DNA of 37,865 bases from Clostridiales bacterium (GTDB taxonomy: Bacteria > Bacillota > Clostridia > Lachnospirales > Lachnospiraceae), in NCBI GenBank assembly GCA_019423795.1, contig JAHZAT010000071.1, positions 1 to 37,865 on the forward strand, written 5' to 3'. The position numbers and the translations under genes are program-made. The notes below the pieces were generated by a model. It saw nothing but the letters and a program-made list of their open reading frames with translations, was not told the origin of the DNA and did not search any database. This document shows positions 7,917-16,156 of the stretch, one piece after another (positions within the stretch are counted from its first letter, which is position 1; each line of letters begins with the position of its first letter).

Positions 7917-9107
7917 ATGTTATCAAAAGAAGTAGTAGAATTATCGAAACAGCATTCTATTATCCGTGATATTTTCGAATATGGAATGAAGAGAGCAAAA
8001 GAAGTCGGAGCAGAAAATGTATTTGATTTCAGTATCGGGAATCCAAGTGTTCCAGCACCAAAAGAAATTGATGAGACAGCACTTCGCCTGTTAAAAACAG
8101 CAGATCCAGTGGATATTCATGGATATACAAGCAATGCTGGAGTACTGGAAGTAAGAGAAAACATTGCCAAGTCTTTAAATAAAAGATTTGATACAAATTA
8201 TACAGCAGCGAATATTTTTATGACGATCGGAGCGGCAGCAGCCCTTGGTATTTGCTTTAAGACATTAGTTGATGGGCCAGAAGATGAAGTTATCACATTC
8301 GCACCACATTTCCCAGAATATGCAGTATATGCACAGGGAGCAGGATGCAGATTAAAGGTCATTTCTGCAGATACCAGAGCATTCCAGATTAATTTCGAAG
8401 AATTAGAAGAAACGATCAATGAGCATACCAAAGCAATCTTGATCAACTCTCCAAACAACCCATCCGGAGTTGTTTATTCCAGAGAGACAATTGAGAAATT
8501 AGCTGCATTATTAGAGAAGAAACAAAAAGAATATGGACACAGCATTTACATCATTTCCGATGAGCCATACAGAGAGATCGCGTATGATGGATTTGAAGTG
8601 CCATATGTTCCACATTTTTATAACAATACATTAGTAGCATATTCTTTTAGTAAATCCTTATCACTGCCGGGAGAACGTATCGGTTATATCGTAGCACCAA
8701 ATGAGGCAGAAGATTTTGAACAGTTACTGCCAGCGTTTATCGCATCTGCACGTTTACTTTCTTATGTCTGTGTGCCAACCTTATATCAGAAAGTCGTTGG
8801 AGAATGTGTAGATTTAACTTCTGACCTTTCAATCTATCAGAAGAACAAAGATTTATTCTATAATGCATTAGTGGATATGGGATATGAATGTGTAGAACCA
8901 GGTGGAGCTTTCTATTTATTCCCGAAAGCATTAGAAGAAGATGCCAATGCATTTTGCGAGAAGGCGAAAGAATATGATCTGTTGATCGTACCTGGGGACA
9001 GCTTTGGATGCCCAGGATATGTGCGTATTTCTTACTGTGTACCAACAGAACGTATCGAAAAAGCCCTTCCATTATTTAAGAAACTGATCGATGACTATCG
9101 CAAATAA
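7917..9107 (+). CDS. class I/II pyridoxal-phosphate aminotransferase
   Basis: A 396-residue fold-type I aminotransferase, of the type often labelled aspartate or aromatic aminotransferase in Clostridia. Visible motifs are NSPNNPSG (178-185), SDEPYRE with D215 and Y218 at the cofactor, SFSKSLSLPGERIGY with Schiff-base lysine K246, and a C-terminal YVRISYC arginine for the substrate carboxylate. AAAGGAAGAG precedes the ATG. It lies between the trp operon and hisC, 26 bases before hisC, so the two are probably co-transcribed. Position suggests a role in amino acid transamination (Asp, Phe/Tyr or similar), but substrate cannot be read from sequence. The MLSKEVVELSKQHSIIRDIF start resembles a Lachnospiraceae-specific subgroup. 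Confidence 0.92.
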   Translation: MLSKEVVELSKQHSIIRDIFEYGMKRAKEVGAENVFDFSIGNPSVPAPKEIDETALRLLKTADPVDIHGYTSNAGVLEVRENIAKSLNKRFDTNYTAANIFMTIGAAAALGICFKTLVDGPEDEVITFAPHFPEYAVYAQGAGCRLKVISADTRAFQINFEELEETINEHTKAILINSPNNPSGVVYSRETIEKLAALLEKKQKEYGHSIYIISDEPYREIAYDGFEVPYVPHFYNNTLVAYSFSKSLSLPGERIGYIVAPNEAEDFEQLLPAFIASARLLSYVCVPTLYQKVVGECVDLTSDLSIYQKNKDLFYNALVDMGYECVEPGGAFYLFPKALEEDANAFCEKAKEYDLLIVPGDSFGCPGYVRISYCVPTERIEKALPLFKKLIDDYRK

Positions 9108-9133
9108 GCCAATATAGATAAAGGAGACTTTCA

Positions 9134-10189
9134 ATGAACAGCTGGAGAGACAATGTACGAAAAGTAGAACCTTACACACCGGGTGAACAGCCAAAAGAAG
9201 AAGGTGTGATCAAGTTAAATACAAATGAAAACCCTTATCCGCCATCCGATAAGATCAAGGAAGCGATGAGTGGGATCAAGAATCTGCGCAAATATCCTGA
9301 TCCTGCAGCAACTAAATTGGTAGAAGCGATCGCTTCTTATCATGGATTTAATAAAGAAGAAGTATTTGTCGGAGTTGGATCTGATGATGTGCTTGCCGTT
9401 GCATTTATGACATTTTTTAACGGTAAGAAACCAATCTTCTTCCCAGATATCACATATTCCTTCTATCCTGTATGGGCAGAATTATTCGGAATACCATATG
9501 AGAAGAAAGCAGTCAATGATGCATTTGAGATTCAGAAAGAAGATTATTACGCAGAAAATGGCGGGGTGGTATTCCCAAATCCTAATGCACCAACAGGCGC
9601 ATTTTTATCTTTAGAGGTTGTGGAAGATATCATCCAACACAATCAGGATGTCGTTGTGATCGTTGATGAAGCCTATATTGATTTTGGCGGCGACACAGCG
9701 AAAGAACTGATAAGAAAATATGATAACGTTTTAGTCGTTCAGACATATTCCAAATCAAGATCTTTAGCAGGACTTCGTATCGGATATGCGATTGGTAACA
9801 ATGAACTGATCAAGGCAATGAATGATGTGAAATATTCCTACAACTCTTATACGATGAATGAGCCATCCATTGTTCTTGGAACAGCTGTCTTAGAAGATGA
9901 AGAATATTTCCAGGAGACAAGAAATAAGATCATTGATACAAGAGAATGGTTCCAGATTGAGATGAGAAAGATCGGATTTAGTTTTGCAGATTCCAAAGCA
10001 AACTTTATCTTTGCGACACATGAAAGCGTACCTGCCAAAGAGATTTTTGAAGCAGCGAAGAAAGCAAAGATTTATGTCCGTTATTTTGATCAGCCAAGAA
10101 TCAATAATTATTTAAGGATTACAATCGGTACGAGAGAAGAAATGGAAACATTACTTGATTTCTTAAAAGAATTTACAGCAACAAAATAG
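9134..10189 (+). CDS. hisC: histidinol-phosphate aminotransferase
   Basis: Transfers an amino group from glutamate to imidazole-acetol phosphate in histidine synthesis; many HisC enzymes also act on aromatic 2-oxo acids. The 351-residue protein has NTNENPYPPS near the N-terminus, YPDPAATKL, GVGSDDVLA, NPNAPTGAF, the cofactor-contacting VDEAYIDF, and Schiff-base lysine K207 in YSKSRSLAGLRIGY. AAAGGAG lies 7-8 bases before the ATG. No other his gene is in the window. A lone hisC beside a trp operon and another aminotransferase hints at a broad aromatic/His aminotransferase role (inference). An A/T-rich hairpin terminator follows. Confidence 0.95.
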   Translation: MNSWRDNVRKVEPYTPGEQPKEEGVIKLNTNENPYPPSDKIKEAMSGIKNLRKYPDPAATKLVEAIASYHGFNKEEVFVGVGSDDVLAVAFMTFFNGKKPIFFPDITYSFYPVWAELFGIPYEKKAVNDAFEIQKEDYYAENGGVVFPNPNAPTGAFLSLEVVEDIIQHNQDVVVIVDEAYIDFGGDTAKELIRKYDNVLVVQTYSKSRSLAGLRIGYAIGNNELIKAMNDVKYSYNSYTMNEPSIVLGTAVLEDEEYFQETRNKIIDTREWFQIEMRKIGFSFADSKANFIFATHESVPAKEIFEAAKKAKIYVRYFDQPRINNYLRITIGTREEMETLLDFLKEFTATK

Positions 10190-10200
10190 AGATTGAATAA

Positions 10201-10234
10201 AAAAAGAAATTTTGAAAAATAAATTTCTTTTTTT
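10201..10234 (+). terminator. intrinsic terminator after hisC
   Basis: AAAAAGAAATTT pairs with AAATTTCTTTTT across an 8-base loop, followed by more T. The A-tract on the other side could make it work in both directions. Confidence 0.85.
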
Positions 10235-10235
10235 A

Positions 10236-10264
10236 TTGCAATCAACTGGAAAATATTGTATGAT
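10236..10264 (+). promoter_or_regulatory. probable promoter of the DUF5688 gene
   Basis: TTGCAA (10236-10241), 17 bases, then TATGAT (10259-10264), right after the hisC terminator. Confidence 0.6.
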
Positions 10265-10357
10265 GATATGGAAATTATTTACATATGAAGACAAATGAGG
10301 GAAACAAATAAAATGGGGTTATGGCATGCGTTTTCATCCACAGAAAAGGAGAAGACC

Positions 10358-11239
10358 ATGTTGAATGAGAAAGAATTTTATCAGTATGTAGAAGCGAATA
10401 TTTTAAACTATCTTCCAGAGATGGAAGGAAAGAAAGTTATGGTGCAGAGGGTTAAGAGGAATAATCAGATATCGATGATGGGGTTGTCGATCGGAGAGAC
10501 CAAGAATTATCTGGTACCAGTGTTGTATTTGGAGATATTTTATCGAAATTATTTAAGGGGACAGGAATTATCAGATACGATGAAAGATATCGCCAGAATT
10601 TATCGAGGACATCAGGTTGGATTTTATCTGGATGAGGATAAAGTTTCAGATTATGAGCATATTAAGAAGAATCTGTTTTATCGTGTGGTTAATTATGAGA
10701 AGAATAAAGAGATGTTAAAGTATACACCATACGAGCGGTTCTTAGATCTGGCAGTTACATATCGTTGGGCAGCATACCGGAATCATGACGGGATGGCGAG
10801 TGCATTAGTGAGGAACAAAGAGTTGCTGTTATGGGGTGTGACAAAGGAACAGATGATGAAGGATGCAAAGGAGAACACGGAGAAGATCTTCCCACCAGTG
10901 ATGCGCAAGATTCAGTCTGTGATACCAGTAAAGATCACGGATATGGAGATTCCATTGTTTGTATTATCAAATGGAGATTATATGAATGGAGCATCCGTCA
11001 TGCTTTATAAAGATCCACTGAGAGATTTCGCGAATTATATGGGACATGATCTTTATATTCTTCCAAGCAGTATTCATGAAGTGATCCTTTTACTGGATGA
11101 TGAATATGTGCAAAGTTCAGAGGAACTACGAGAAATGGTTAGAGAGACAAACCGTATGGTTGTGGATCAGGAAGAAGTTTTATCAGATCACATATATCAT
11201 TACGACAGAGAGAAAGATGAGATTAGAATTGCCAAGTAA
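10358..11239 (+). CDS. DUF5688 family protein
   Basis: A 293-residue soluble protein with no signal peptide or membrane segment. It matches the DUF5688 pattern as I know it: a start like NEKEFYQYVEANILNYLP, a middle region LYLEIFYRNYLRGQ..DIARIY, then NYEKNKEMLKYTPYERFLDLAVTYRW, and a C-terminal half with ILPSSIHEVILL. The family is common in gut Clostridia and its function is unknown. I chose ATG 10358 because AAGGAG ends 6 bases upstream; an in-frame ATG at 10295 lacks such a site. It has its own promoter and lies alone between hisC and the AI-2E gene. In many genomes family members occur near mobile or surface loci; nothing here shows that. Confidence 0.82.
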   Translation: MLNEKEFYQYVEANILNYLPEMEGKKVMVQRVKRNNQISMMGLSIGETKNYLVPVLYLEIFYRNYLRGQELSDTMKDIARIYRGHQVGFYLDEDKVSDYEHIKKNLFYRVVNYEKNKEMLKYTPYERFLDLAVTYRWAAYRNHDGMASALVRNKELLLWGVTKEQMMKDAKENTEKIFPPVMRKIQSVIPVKITDMEIPLFVLSNGDYMNGASVMLYKDPLRDFANYMGHDLYILPSSIHEVILLLDDEYVQSSEELREMVRETNRMVVDQEEVLSDHIYHYDREKDEIRIAK

Positions 11240-11257
11240 TAATTTGTAACGTATAAT
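11229..11257 (+). promoter_or_regulatory. promoter of the AI-2E-thyA-folA unit
   Basis: TTGCCA (11229-11234), 17 bases, then TATAAT (11252-11257). It overlaps the last codons of the DUF5688 gene and lies about 70 bases before the AI-2E start. Confidence 0.75.
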
Positions 11258-11328
11258 AGTTCATTAAGAGATGGAAAATGGTATGAAAATTCAAGAATAT
11301 ACTAATTACATCAGGGAGTGAAAAAATT

Positions 11329-12474
11329 ATGAAACGTTGGGAAATTTATCTGGATATTATCATGGAACTGTTGGTCATATTAGCAGGTGCATTGCTTTTG
11401 ATCTTTGTATTACCAAAATCAATCGTATTTTTATGGCCATTTGTAGCAGGATGGATTATTTCAATGATGGCCCACCCAGTGATCGAATATCTGGAGAAGA
11501 AGGTAAAATTACCGAAGAAGTTCGGTTCTGCGATCTTGATCGCGGCAGTTATCACAGGAATTATAGTGGTTCTTTATTTTGCAGTCAGAGGTATCGCACT
11601 GCAGGTCATCGGATTTATACAGGATGCACCAGATATCCGTCATGAGATCATGAGACAAGGAATGATCTTTCAGAAGAAGATAGAGCAATTTTTAAGTATT
11701 CTTCCACCATCTTTTGGAAAACAGTTTGATCAGTGGAGCGGATCGATCGGAGAGCTTTTCAAGAAAGCGGCATCTTCTGCAGGAGATTATGGGGTAGCAC
11801 ATGCAGGTGGTGTTGCAAAGGGTGTGACAAGCGGTCTGTTAGGGCTTGTTGTTATGTTATTTGCAGCTTATATGTTTTCACTGGAACGGGAAAAACTCAT
11901 AGCATGGTATGAAAAATGTATTCCAGGATTTGTGAAGCATAAGATCAATGTATTTATGAAGAACTCAGTTGGAGTCTTAGTAAGTTACTGCCTTGCGCAG
12001 TTAAAGATCATGATAGTGATCATAGCGATCCTTTGGATCGGATTTTTTATTGCAGGGATTGGACATTCTTTTATCTATTCGGTATTAGTAGGAATTGTCG
12101 ATATATTTCCAATCCTTGGAACAGGGACTGTGATCATTCCATGGGCAATATTTAAGCTGATCACAGGAGATATCAAAACAGCAGTTATCTTACTGATCAT
12201 TTATGCGATCTGTCTGGTATTGAAACAGGTCTTGCAGCCAAAGATGATGGGAGACAGTATGGGAATCTCAGCACTGACAACGATCTTTTTGATCTACGTT
12301 GGTCTGAAATTCGGAGGATTAGGAGGAATGTTATTAGCCCTGATCCTAGGAATGTTTGTGATCAATTTATACCGATTAGGAGTGTTTGACCGTAAGATCG
12401 CATTTTTTAAACGAAGATTTGAGATGCTTACGATCAACAGCGAGGAAGAAGAAAAGGAGAACAAGAAAGAATGA
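11329..12474 (+). CDS. AI-2E/YtvI family integral membrane protein
   Basis: A 381-residue polytopic membrane protein with about eight hydrophobic segments: ~15-50 (two close), ~62-90, ~165-185, ~215-250, ~255-280, ~290-310 and ~315-355. The long soluble stretch at ~95-160 is typical of the AI-2E transporter fold. The signature PILGTGTVIIPWAI and the following YAICLVLKQVLQPKMMG and GLKFGGLGGMLLALI match the family, in particular clostridial YtvI-like members annotated as sporulation proteins. The transported substrate is not known. The C-terminus is highly charged (SEEEEKENKKE). Its stop overlaps the thyA start as ATGA, so it is co-translated with thyA, although no functional link is obvious. 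GGGAGTG precedes the ATG. Confidence 0.9.
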   Translation: MKRWEIYLDIIMELLVILAGALLLIFVLPKSIVFLWPFVAGWIISMMAHPVIEYLEKKVKLPKKFGSAILIAAVITGIIVVLYFAVRGIALQVIGFIQDAPDIRHEIMRQGMIFQKKIEQFLSILPPSFGKQFDQWSGSIGELFKKAASSAGDYGVAHAGGVAKGVTSGLLGLVVMLFAAYMFSLEREKLIAWYEKCIPGFVKHKINVFMKNSVGVLVSYCLAQLKIMIVIIAILWIGFFIAGIGHSFIYSVLVGIVDIFPILGTGTVIIPWAIFKLITGDIKTAVILLIIYAICLVLKQVLQPKMMGDSMGISALTTIFLIYVGLKFGGLGGMLLALILGMFVINLYRLGVFDRKIAFFKRRFEMLTINSEEEEKENKKE

Positions 12475-13319
12475 GTTATGCAGATCAGGTATTTATATCT
12501 ATGTGCGAAGATATTTTAGAGAATGGAACTAGTACAGAGGGAGAGAAAGTCCGTCCGCACTGGCCAGATGGAGAGTCTGCCTATACGATCAAACAGTTTG
12601 GTGTTGTAAATCGTTACGATCTGTCCAAAGAATTTCCAGCATTGACTTTAAGAAAGACATATATTAAGTCAGCTATTGATGAATTATTATGGATCTGGCA
12701 GAAGAAATCAAATAATGTAAATAATCTGAAGAGTCATATCTGGGATGAATGGGCAGATGAAGATGGTTCGATTGGAAAGGCTTATGGATATCAGATGGGT
12801 GTAAAGCACCAATACAAAGAAGGAATGATGGATCAGGTAGATCGTGTGATCTATGATCTGAAACACAACCCATACAGTAGAAGGATCATGACAAATATTT
12901 ATGTCCACCAAGATCTTCATGAGATGAATCTTTATCCATGTGCGTATAGTGTGACATTTAATGTAACAAAGAAACCAGGACATGATAAGCTCACATTGAA
13001 TGCAATCTTGAACCAGCGTTCTCAGGATATTTTAGCAGCAAATAACTGGAATGTTGTACAGTATGCAGCATTAGTTTATATGATGGCACAAGTATGTGAT
13101 ATGGAACCAGGAGAGTTAGTTCATGTGATCGCAGATGCACATATTTATGATCGCCATATTCCAATCATCAAAGAGATGATCAAACGAGAGACATATCCTG
13201 CACCGAAAGTAACGCTTAATCCAGAAGTCAAAGATTTCTATGAATTCACAACAGATGACTTTAAGATCGAAGACTATCAGGCAGGAGAACAGATCAAAGA
13301 TATTCCAATTGCAATATAA
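12471..13319 (+). CDS. thyA: thymidylate synthase
   Basis: Methylates dUMP to dTMP with methylene-tetrahydrofolate, giving dihydrofolate that FolA, the next gene, recycles. The 282-residue protein has the nucleophile C157 in MNLYPCAYS, where the classical ThyA form is PPCH. It also has SRRIMTNIY (arginines for dUMP phosphate), QRSQDILAANNWN and DAHIYDRHI with the nucleotide-binding His/Tyr. These differences from the E. coli type (QRSCD, LYSNH) place it in a variant ThyA subgroup seen in Firmicutes and phages, as far as I can tell. It overlaps the AI-2E gene by 4 bp, and folA starts 15 bases later with AGAAGGAG between them. Confidence 0.96.
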   Translation: MSYADQVFISMCEDILENGTSTEGEKVRPHWPDGESAYTIKQFGVVNRYDLSKEFPALTLRKTYIKSAIDELLWIWQKKSNNVNNLKSHIWDEWADEDGSIGKAYGYQMGVKHQYKEGMMDQVDRVIYDLKHNPYSRRIMTNIYVHQDLHEMNLYPCAYSVTFNVTKKPGHDKLTLNAILNQRSQDILAANNWNVVQYAALVYMMAQVCDMEPGELVHVIADAHIYDRHIPIIKEMIKRETYPAPKVTLNPEVKDFYEFTTDDFKIEDYQAGEQIKDIPIAI

Positions 13320-13334
13320 GAAGGAGAAGATAAG

Positions 13335-13820
13335 ATGAATCTTATTGTAAATGCAGATAAGAACTGGGGAATTGGAAAGAACAATGAACTTTTAGTCCAT
13401 ATTCCAAATGATATGAAGATGTTTCGTCAGATGACAACAGGAAAAGTCGTTGTCATGGGAAGAAAAACATTAGAAAGCTTTCCAAATGGAATGCCGCTTC
13501 CAAAGAGAACGAATATTGTATTAACACATGATAAAGACTACGATGCAAAAGGAGCGATCGTAGTTGGAAGTAAAGAAGAATTGTTAGATGAGCTGGAAGA
13601 ATATAAGGATGAAGATATTTTTATCATTGGTGGAGAAAGCATTTACCGCATGATGCTTCCTTATTGTGATACAGCTTATGTTACAAGAACAGACTTCGCA
13701 TATGATGCAGATACTTATTTTCCAGATCTGGATGAGATGCCAGAGTGGAAACTTGTGAAAGAGAGTGAAGAAGAGACTTACTTTGATATTGAGTATCAGT
13801 TTCTTGTATATCAAAAATAA
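13335..13820 (+). CDS. folA: dihydrofolate reductase
   Basis: Reduces dihydrofolate to tetrahydrofolate with NADPH, closing the cycle opened by ThyA just upstream. The 161-residue protein shows NADKNWGIGKNNELL, the substrate-binding acid D26 in IPNDMKMFRQMT, the NADPH loop VVMGRKTLESFP and IFIIGGESIYRMMLP. Length is typical of chromosomal DHFR. AGAAGGAG precedes the ATG. It is the last gene of its operon: the next feature, 15 bases after the stop, is a large palindromic element that may serve as transcript end. Nothing marks it as a resistance variant. Confidence 0.97.
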   Translation: MNLIVNADKNWGIGKNNELLVHIPNDMKMFRQMTTGKVVVMGRKTLESFPNGMPLPKRTNIVLTHDKDYDAKGAIVVGSKEELLDELEEYKDEDIFIIGGESIYRMMLPYCDTAYVTRTDFAYDADTYFPDLDEMPEWKLVKESEEETYFDIEYQFLVYQK

Positions 13821-13834
13821 TTCACTCTTTCAAT

Positions 13835-13983
13835 GAATATTTTAAATTATAATTGCCCAGTGACCCATTCGCATTCGGATTCTCACGCAGCTGTACTAAG
13901 TTCGTGACAGGTCTTACGACCAGCCACTCACTAAGTGCAGGCGTGTTCATACGGTCACTGGGCAATTATGATTTAAAATATTC
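13835..13983. repeat. 149-bp element with 31-bp near-perfect terminal inverted repeats
   Basis: The left arm 13835-13865 and right arm 13953-13983 are 31 bases each and complementary at every position, with one G-U pair if RNA. Ends read GAATATTTTAAAT... and ...ATTTAAAATATTC. The 87-base interior is richer in G+C than the surroundings. It has its own smaller pairings: CACGC 13884-13888 with GCGTG 13941-13945, and GGTC-TTAC-GACC 13910-13921. No transposase is present. It could be a MITE, an intergenic repeat of Lachnospiraceae, or a structured RNA or terminator for folA. An open frame runs through it, but its sequence is explained by the palindrome. The rest of 13984-14111 holds only the promoter and ribosome binding site of the next gene. 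Confidence 0.85.
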
Positions 13984-14054
13984 TTTATACAGGAGGATAT
14001 TGAATTGTTGTTTTGAAATGCTTCAAGGTATGGAGTGTGGGGCTTTGGAATATA

Positions 14055-14063
14055 TGTTATAAT
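14055..14063 (+). promoter_or_regulatory. extended -10 promoter of the M15 peptidase gene
   Basis: TGTTATAAT gives a perfect TATAAT with an upstream TG, 48 bases before the gene. No good -35 hexamer is seen. Confidence 0.5.
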
Positions 14064-14111
14064 GAAACCGATTAAGATAAATGATTGAAGTTTTGGAAAG
14101 GATGAGAATAA

Positions 14112-14816
14112 ATGAATCGATCAAAATTGAAATTAACTACGATACTTGCATTGACAGCATTTACAGTTGCTGTGATTCCAGTTTGTTTACAGAGAAAATC
14201 TGCGAATGCAGCTTCGAAATATACTTATAAAAAAGGCTTTACTTATGAGAAGATTTCTCCGAATATTGAAAAGAGAATCACGGGAAAATCTTATCGAAAG
14301 AATAAGAATATTAAGTTGTCTGATTTAAGATATGTACAGGTTCTTCATTATGGTTTTGATGGGAAGGTAAAAGAGGGTGAATTGATCGTTAACAAGAAGA
14401 TCGCGAAGAAAACGGTCAAGGTCTTTTATGCTCTTTATCAGAAGAAATACAGAATTGAGAGAATGAGATTGATCGATGATTATGGTGCGAATGATGAGAA
14501 GTCTATGGCTGCAAATAATACCTCTGCGTTTAATTATCGTGTGATCAGTGGAACGACGAAACTTTCCAACCATTCTTATGGAATGGCTATCGATATCAAT
14601 CCAAGGATCAATCCGTGGGTCAAAGGAAATAAGGTATCACCGGCAAATGGGAAGGTGTATAAACAGAGAAAGACGTCAAAATGTAAAGGAAAATATAAGA
14701 GATATATGATCCATAAGAATGACACAGCTTATAAGATCTTTAAGAAATATGGATTCAGCTGGGGTGGTGAGTGGAGAAGCTCTAAGGATTATCAGCATTT
14801 CGAAGTGAATAAATAG
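14112..14816 (+). CDS. secreted M15-family metallopeptidase (D-Ala-D-Ala carboxypeptidase-like)
   Basis: A 234-residue exported protein. The N-terminus (charged MNRSKLKLTT, then a hydrophobic stretch to ~25, then an alanine-rich SANAAS) is a signal peptide with likely cleavage after ~A34. The mature part has the M15 zinc site: SNHSYGMAIDINP supplies H154 and D161, and WGGEWRSSKDYQHFE supplies H229. It should trim peptidoglycan stem peptides outside the membrane, as VanY or M15C L-Ala-D-Glu peptidases do; which bond is cut cannot be told. The protein is very basic (many K/R), which would favour wall binding. AAAGGA lies about 9-10 bases before the ATG. The stop is only 2 bases before the remains of a broken nuclease gene, a sign that a deletion joined the two. 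Confidence 0.9.
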   Translation: MNRSKLKLTTILALTAFTVAVIPVCLQRKSANAASKYTYKKGFTYEKISPNIEKRITGKSYRKNKNIKLSDLRYVQVLHYGFDGKVKEGELIVNKKIAKKTVKVFYALYQKKYRIERMRLIDDYGANDEKSMAANNTSAFNYRVISGTTKLSNHSYGMAIDINPRINPWVKGNKVSPANGKVYKQRKTSKCKGKYKRYMIHKNDTAYKIFKKYGFSWGGEWRSSKDYQHFEVNK

Positions 14817-14818
14817 AA

Positions 14819-16092
14819 ATGAATCAATATCCAACATTGTTTTTGTCATTAAAAGATGTGGATGGAACAACTTTTGAGAATGCATTTAATATGCTGAAAT
14901 TTGTAATTTCGTCATTGTGCAGTCAGAATTCCTATTTAGAAACAGGAGAAAATATAAGAGAAAATGAAAAAGATATATTTTCAAGATTGAGAAGTCAAGT
15001 AATAATGGGTACTACAAAGAAATGTTAGAAGTTATAAAAGGCATGTTAAGTACGGCATTAAAAGATAATTCCTCATTAAAGTTTGCAGTCATCACAGGAT
15101 GCCTAAAGATTGCCAAAGAAAGTATTTTCACTGAAACAAATAACTTTGTATCAGATACGATTTCATCCACAAGATACAATGAATATTATGGATTTACACA
15201 ACAGGATGTAGATAAGCTTTTAGCAGATGCGGAGATTGAAGAGAAAGCGGATCTGATTAAAGAATGGTATGATGGGTATAATTTTGGAGAGTTTGAAGTT
15301 TATTGTCCATGGGATGTCATGAATTATCTAAGAGATCTTCAAAATGATCTGAATGCAAGACCAGTCAGCTACTGGAAGAATACCAGTGATAATGCGATCA
15401 TTCGCTCCTTTATTGATTATACAGGAGCTGCTATACGAAAAAAACTAGAAGTATTGATCGCAGGTGGAAGCATCTGCCAGAAAATAGAAGAAGACCTCAC
15501 ATATGATTATCTACATTCATCAGAAGATAATTTATGGAGTATTCTCTATCTTACTGGATATCTTACAAAAGTCGGAGAACGTGATAAGGATGGTCAGATA
15601 GAATTAAGAATTCCAAACAAAGAAGTAAAAGAAATTTTCGAATCAACCGTAAGGAAATGGTTTGAAGACAGTGCAAGAGTTACGAATCGGAAAGATTTAT
15701 TTGATGCAGTGTGGAACAAAGATGCGGATAAGGCAACAAAAGAAATCAGCACATTACTGCGAATGACGATCAGTTATTATGATTACCGAGAAAATTTCTA
15801 TCATGCATTTCTTGTAGGAATTTTTGCAGGAGTAGGTTATAGTGTAGAGTCGAATAGAGAGCATGGAGAAGGACGAAGTGATATTGTAATCTACAATGAT
15901 GTAACAGGACAAGTTGCAGTATTTGAAGCAAAGTATTCAAGGAAATTAGAAGATTTGGAAAAAGACTGTCAAAAGGCGTTAGATCAGATCAACACAAAGA
16001 TGTATGCAAAAGAGTTTGAAGATGCTTATGAGGAAGTATTGTGTTATGGAATTGCTTTTTATAAAAAGCGGTGTTTGGTGAAGAGTAAATAG
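14819..16092 (+). pseudogene. AAA-ATPase-like / PD-(D/E)XK nuclease protein (DUF1703 type), broken
   Basis: This belongs to the large family of AAA-ATPase-like proteins with a C-terminal PD-(D/E)XK domain that is amplified in gut anaerobes. The first piece (14819-~14995, MNQYPTLFLSLKDVDGTTFE...) corresponds to the middle of the ATPase domain. The P-loop part that should precede it is absent, since the M15 gene ends 2 bases upstream. After FSRLRSQ the sequence jumps to another frame at NGYYKEMLEVIKGML (from ~15004). The stretch with the Walker B acid is therefore lost together with the frame. From there 350+ residues are open, including LKFAVITGCLKIAKES, DKLLADAEIEEKADLIKEWY, WYDGYNFG, PWDVMNYL and the nuclease-like GRSDIVIYND...VAVFEAKYS. 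The C-terminal frame (from ATG 15022) could still make a protein, but ATPase function is gone. Confidence 0.85.
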
Positions 16093-16103
16093 AATAAGAA
16101 ATG

Positions 16104-16143
16104 AAAAAAAGCTCCACAAGGATGAACTTTGTGGGGCTTTTGT
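16104..16143. terminator. bidirectional terminator between converging genes
   Basis: AAAAGCTCCACAAG pairs with CTTTGTGGGGCTTTT (G-U pairs allowed) over a 6-base loop. The A-tract before and T-tract after allow use from both strands. It separates the pseudogene above from the minus-strand gene ending at 16157. Confidence 0.88.
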
Positions 16144-16156
16144 TGTATCTAAGATT

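Noticed and set aside
13853..14062. A 69-codon open frame after folA
   Set aside because: It runs through the palindromic element and its sequence is dictated by the inverted repeat; no ribosome binding site.
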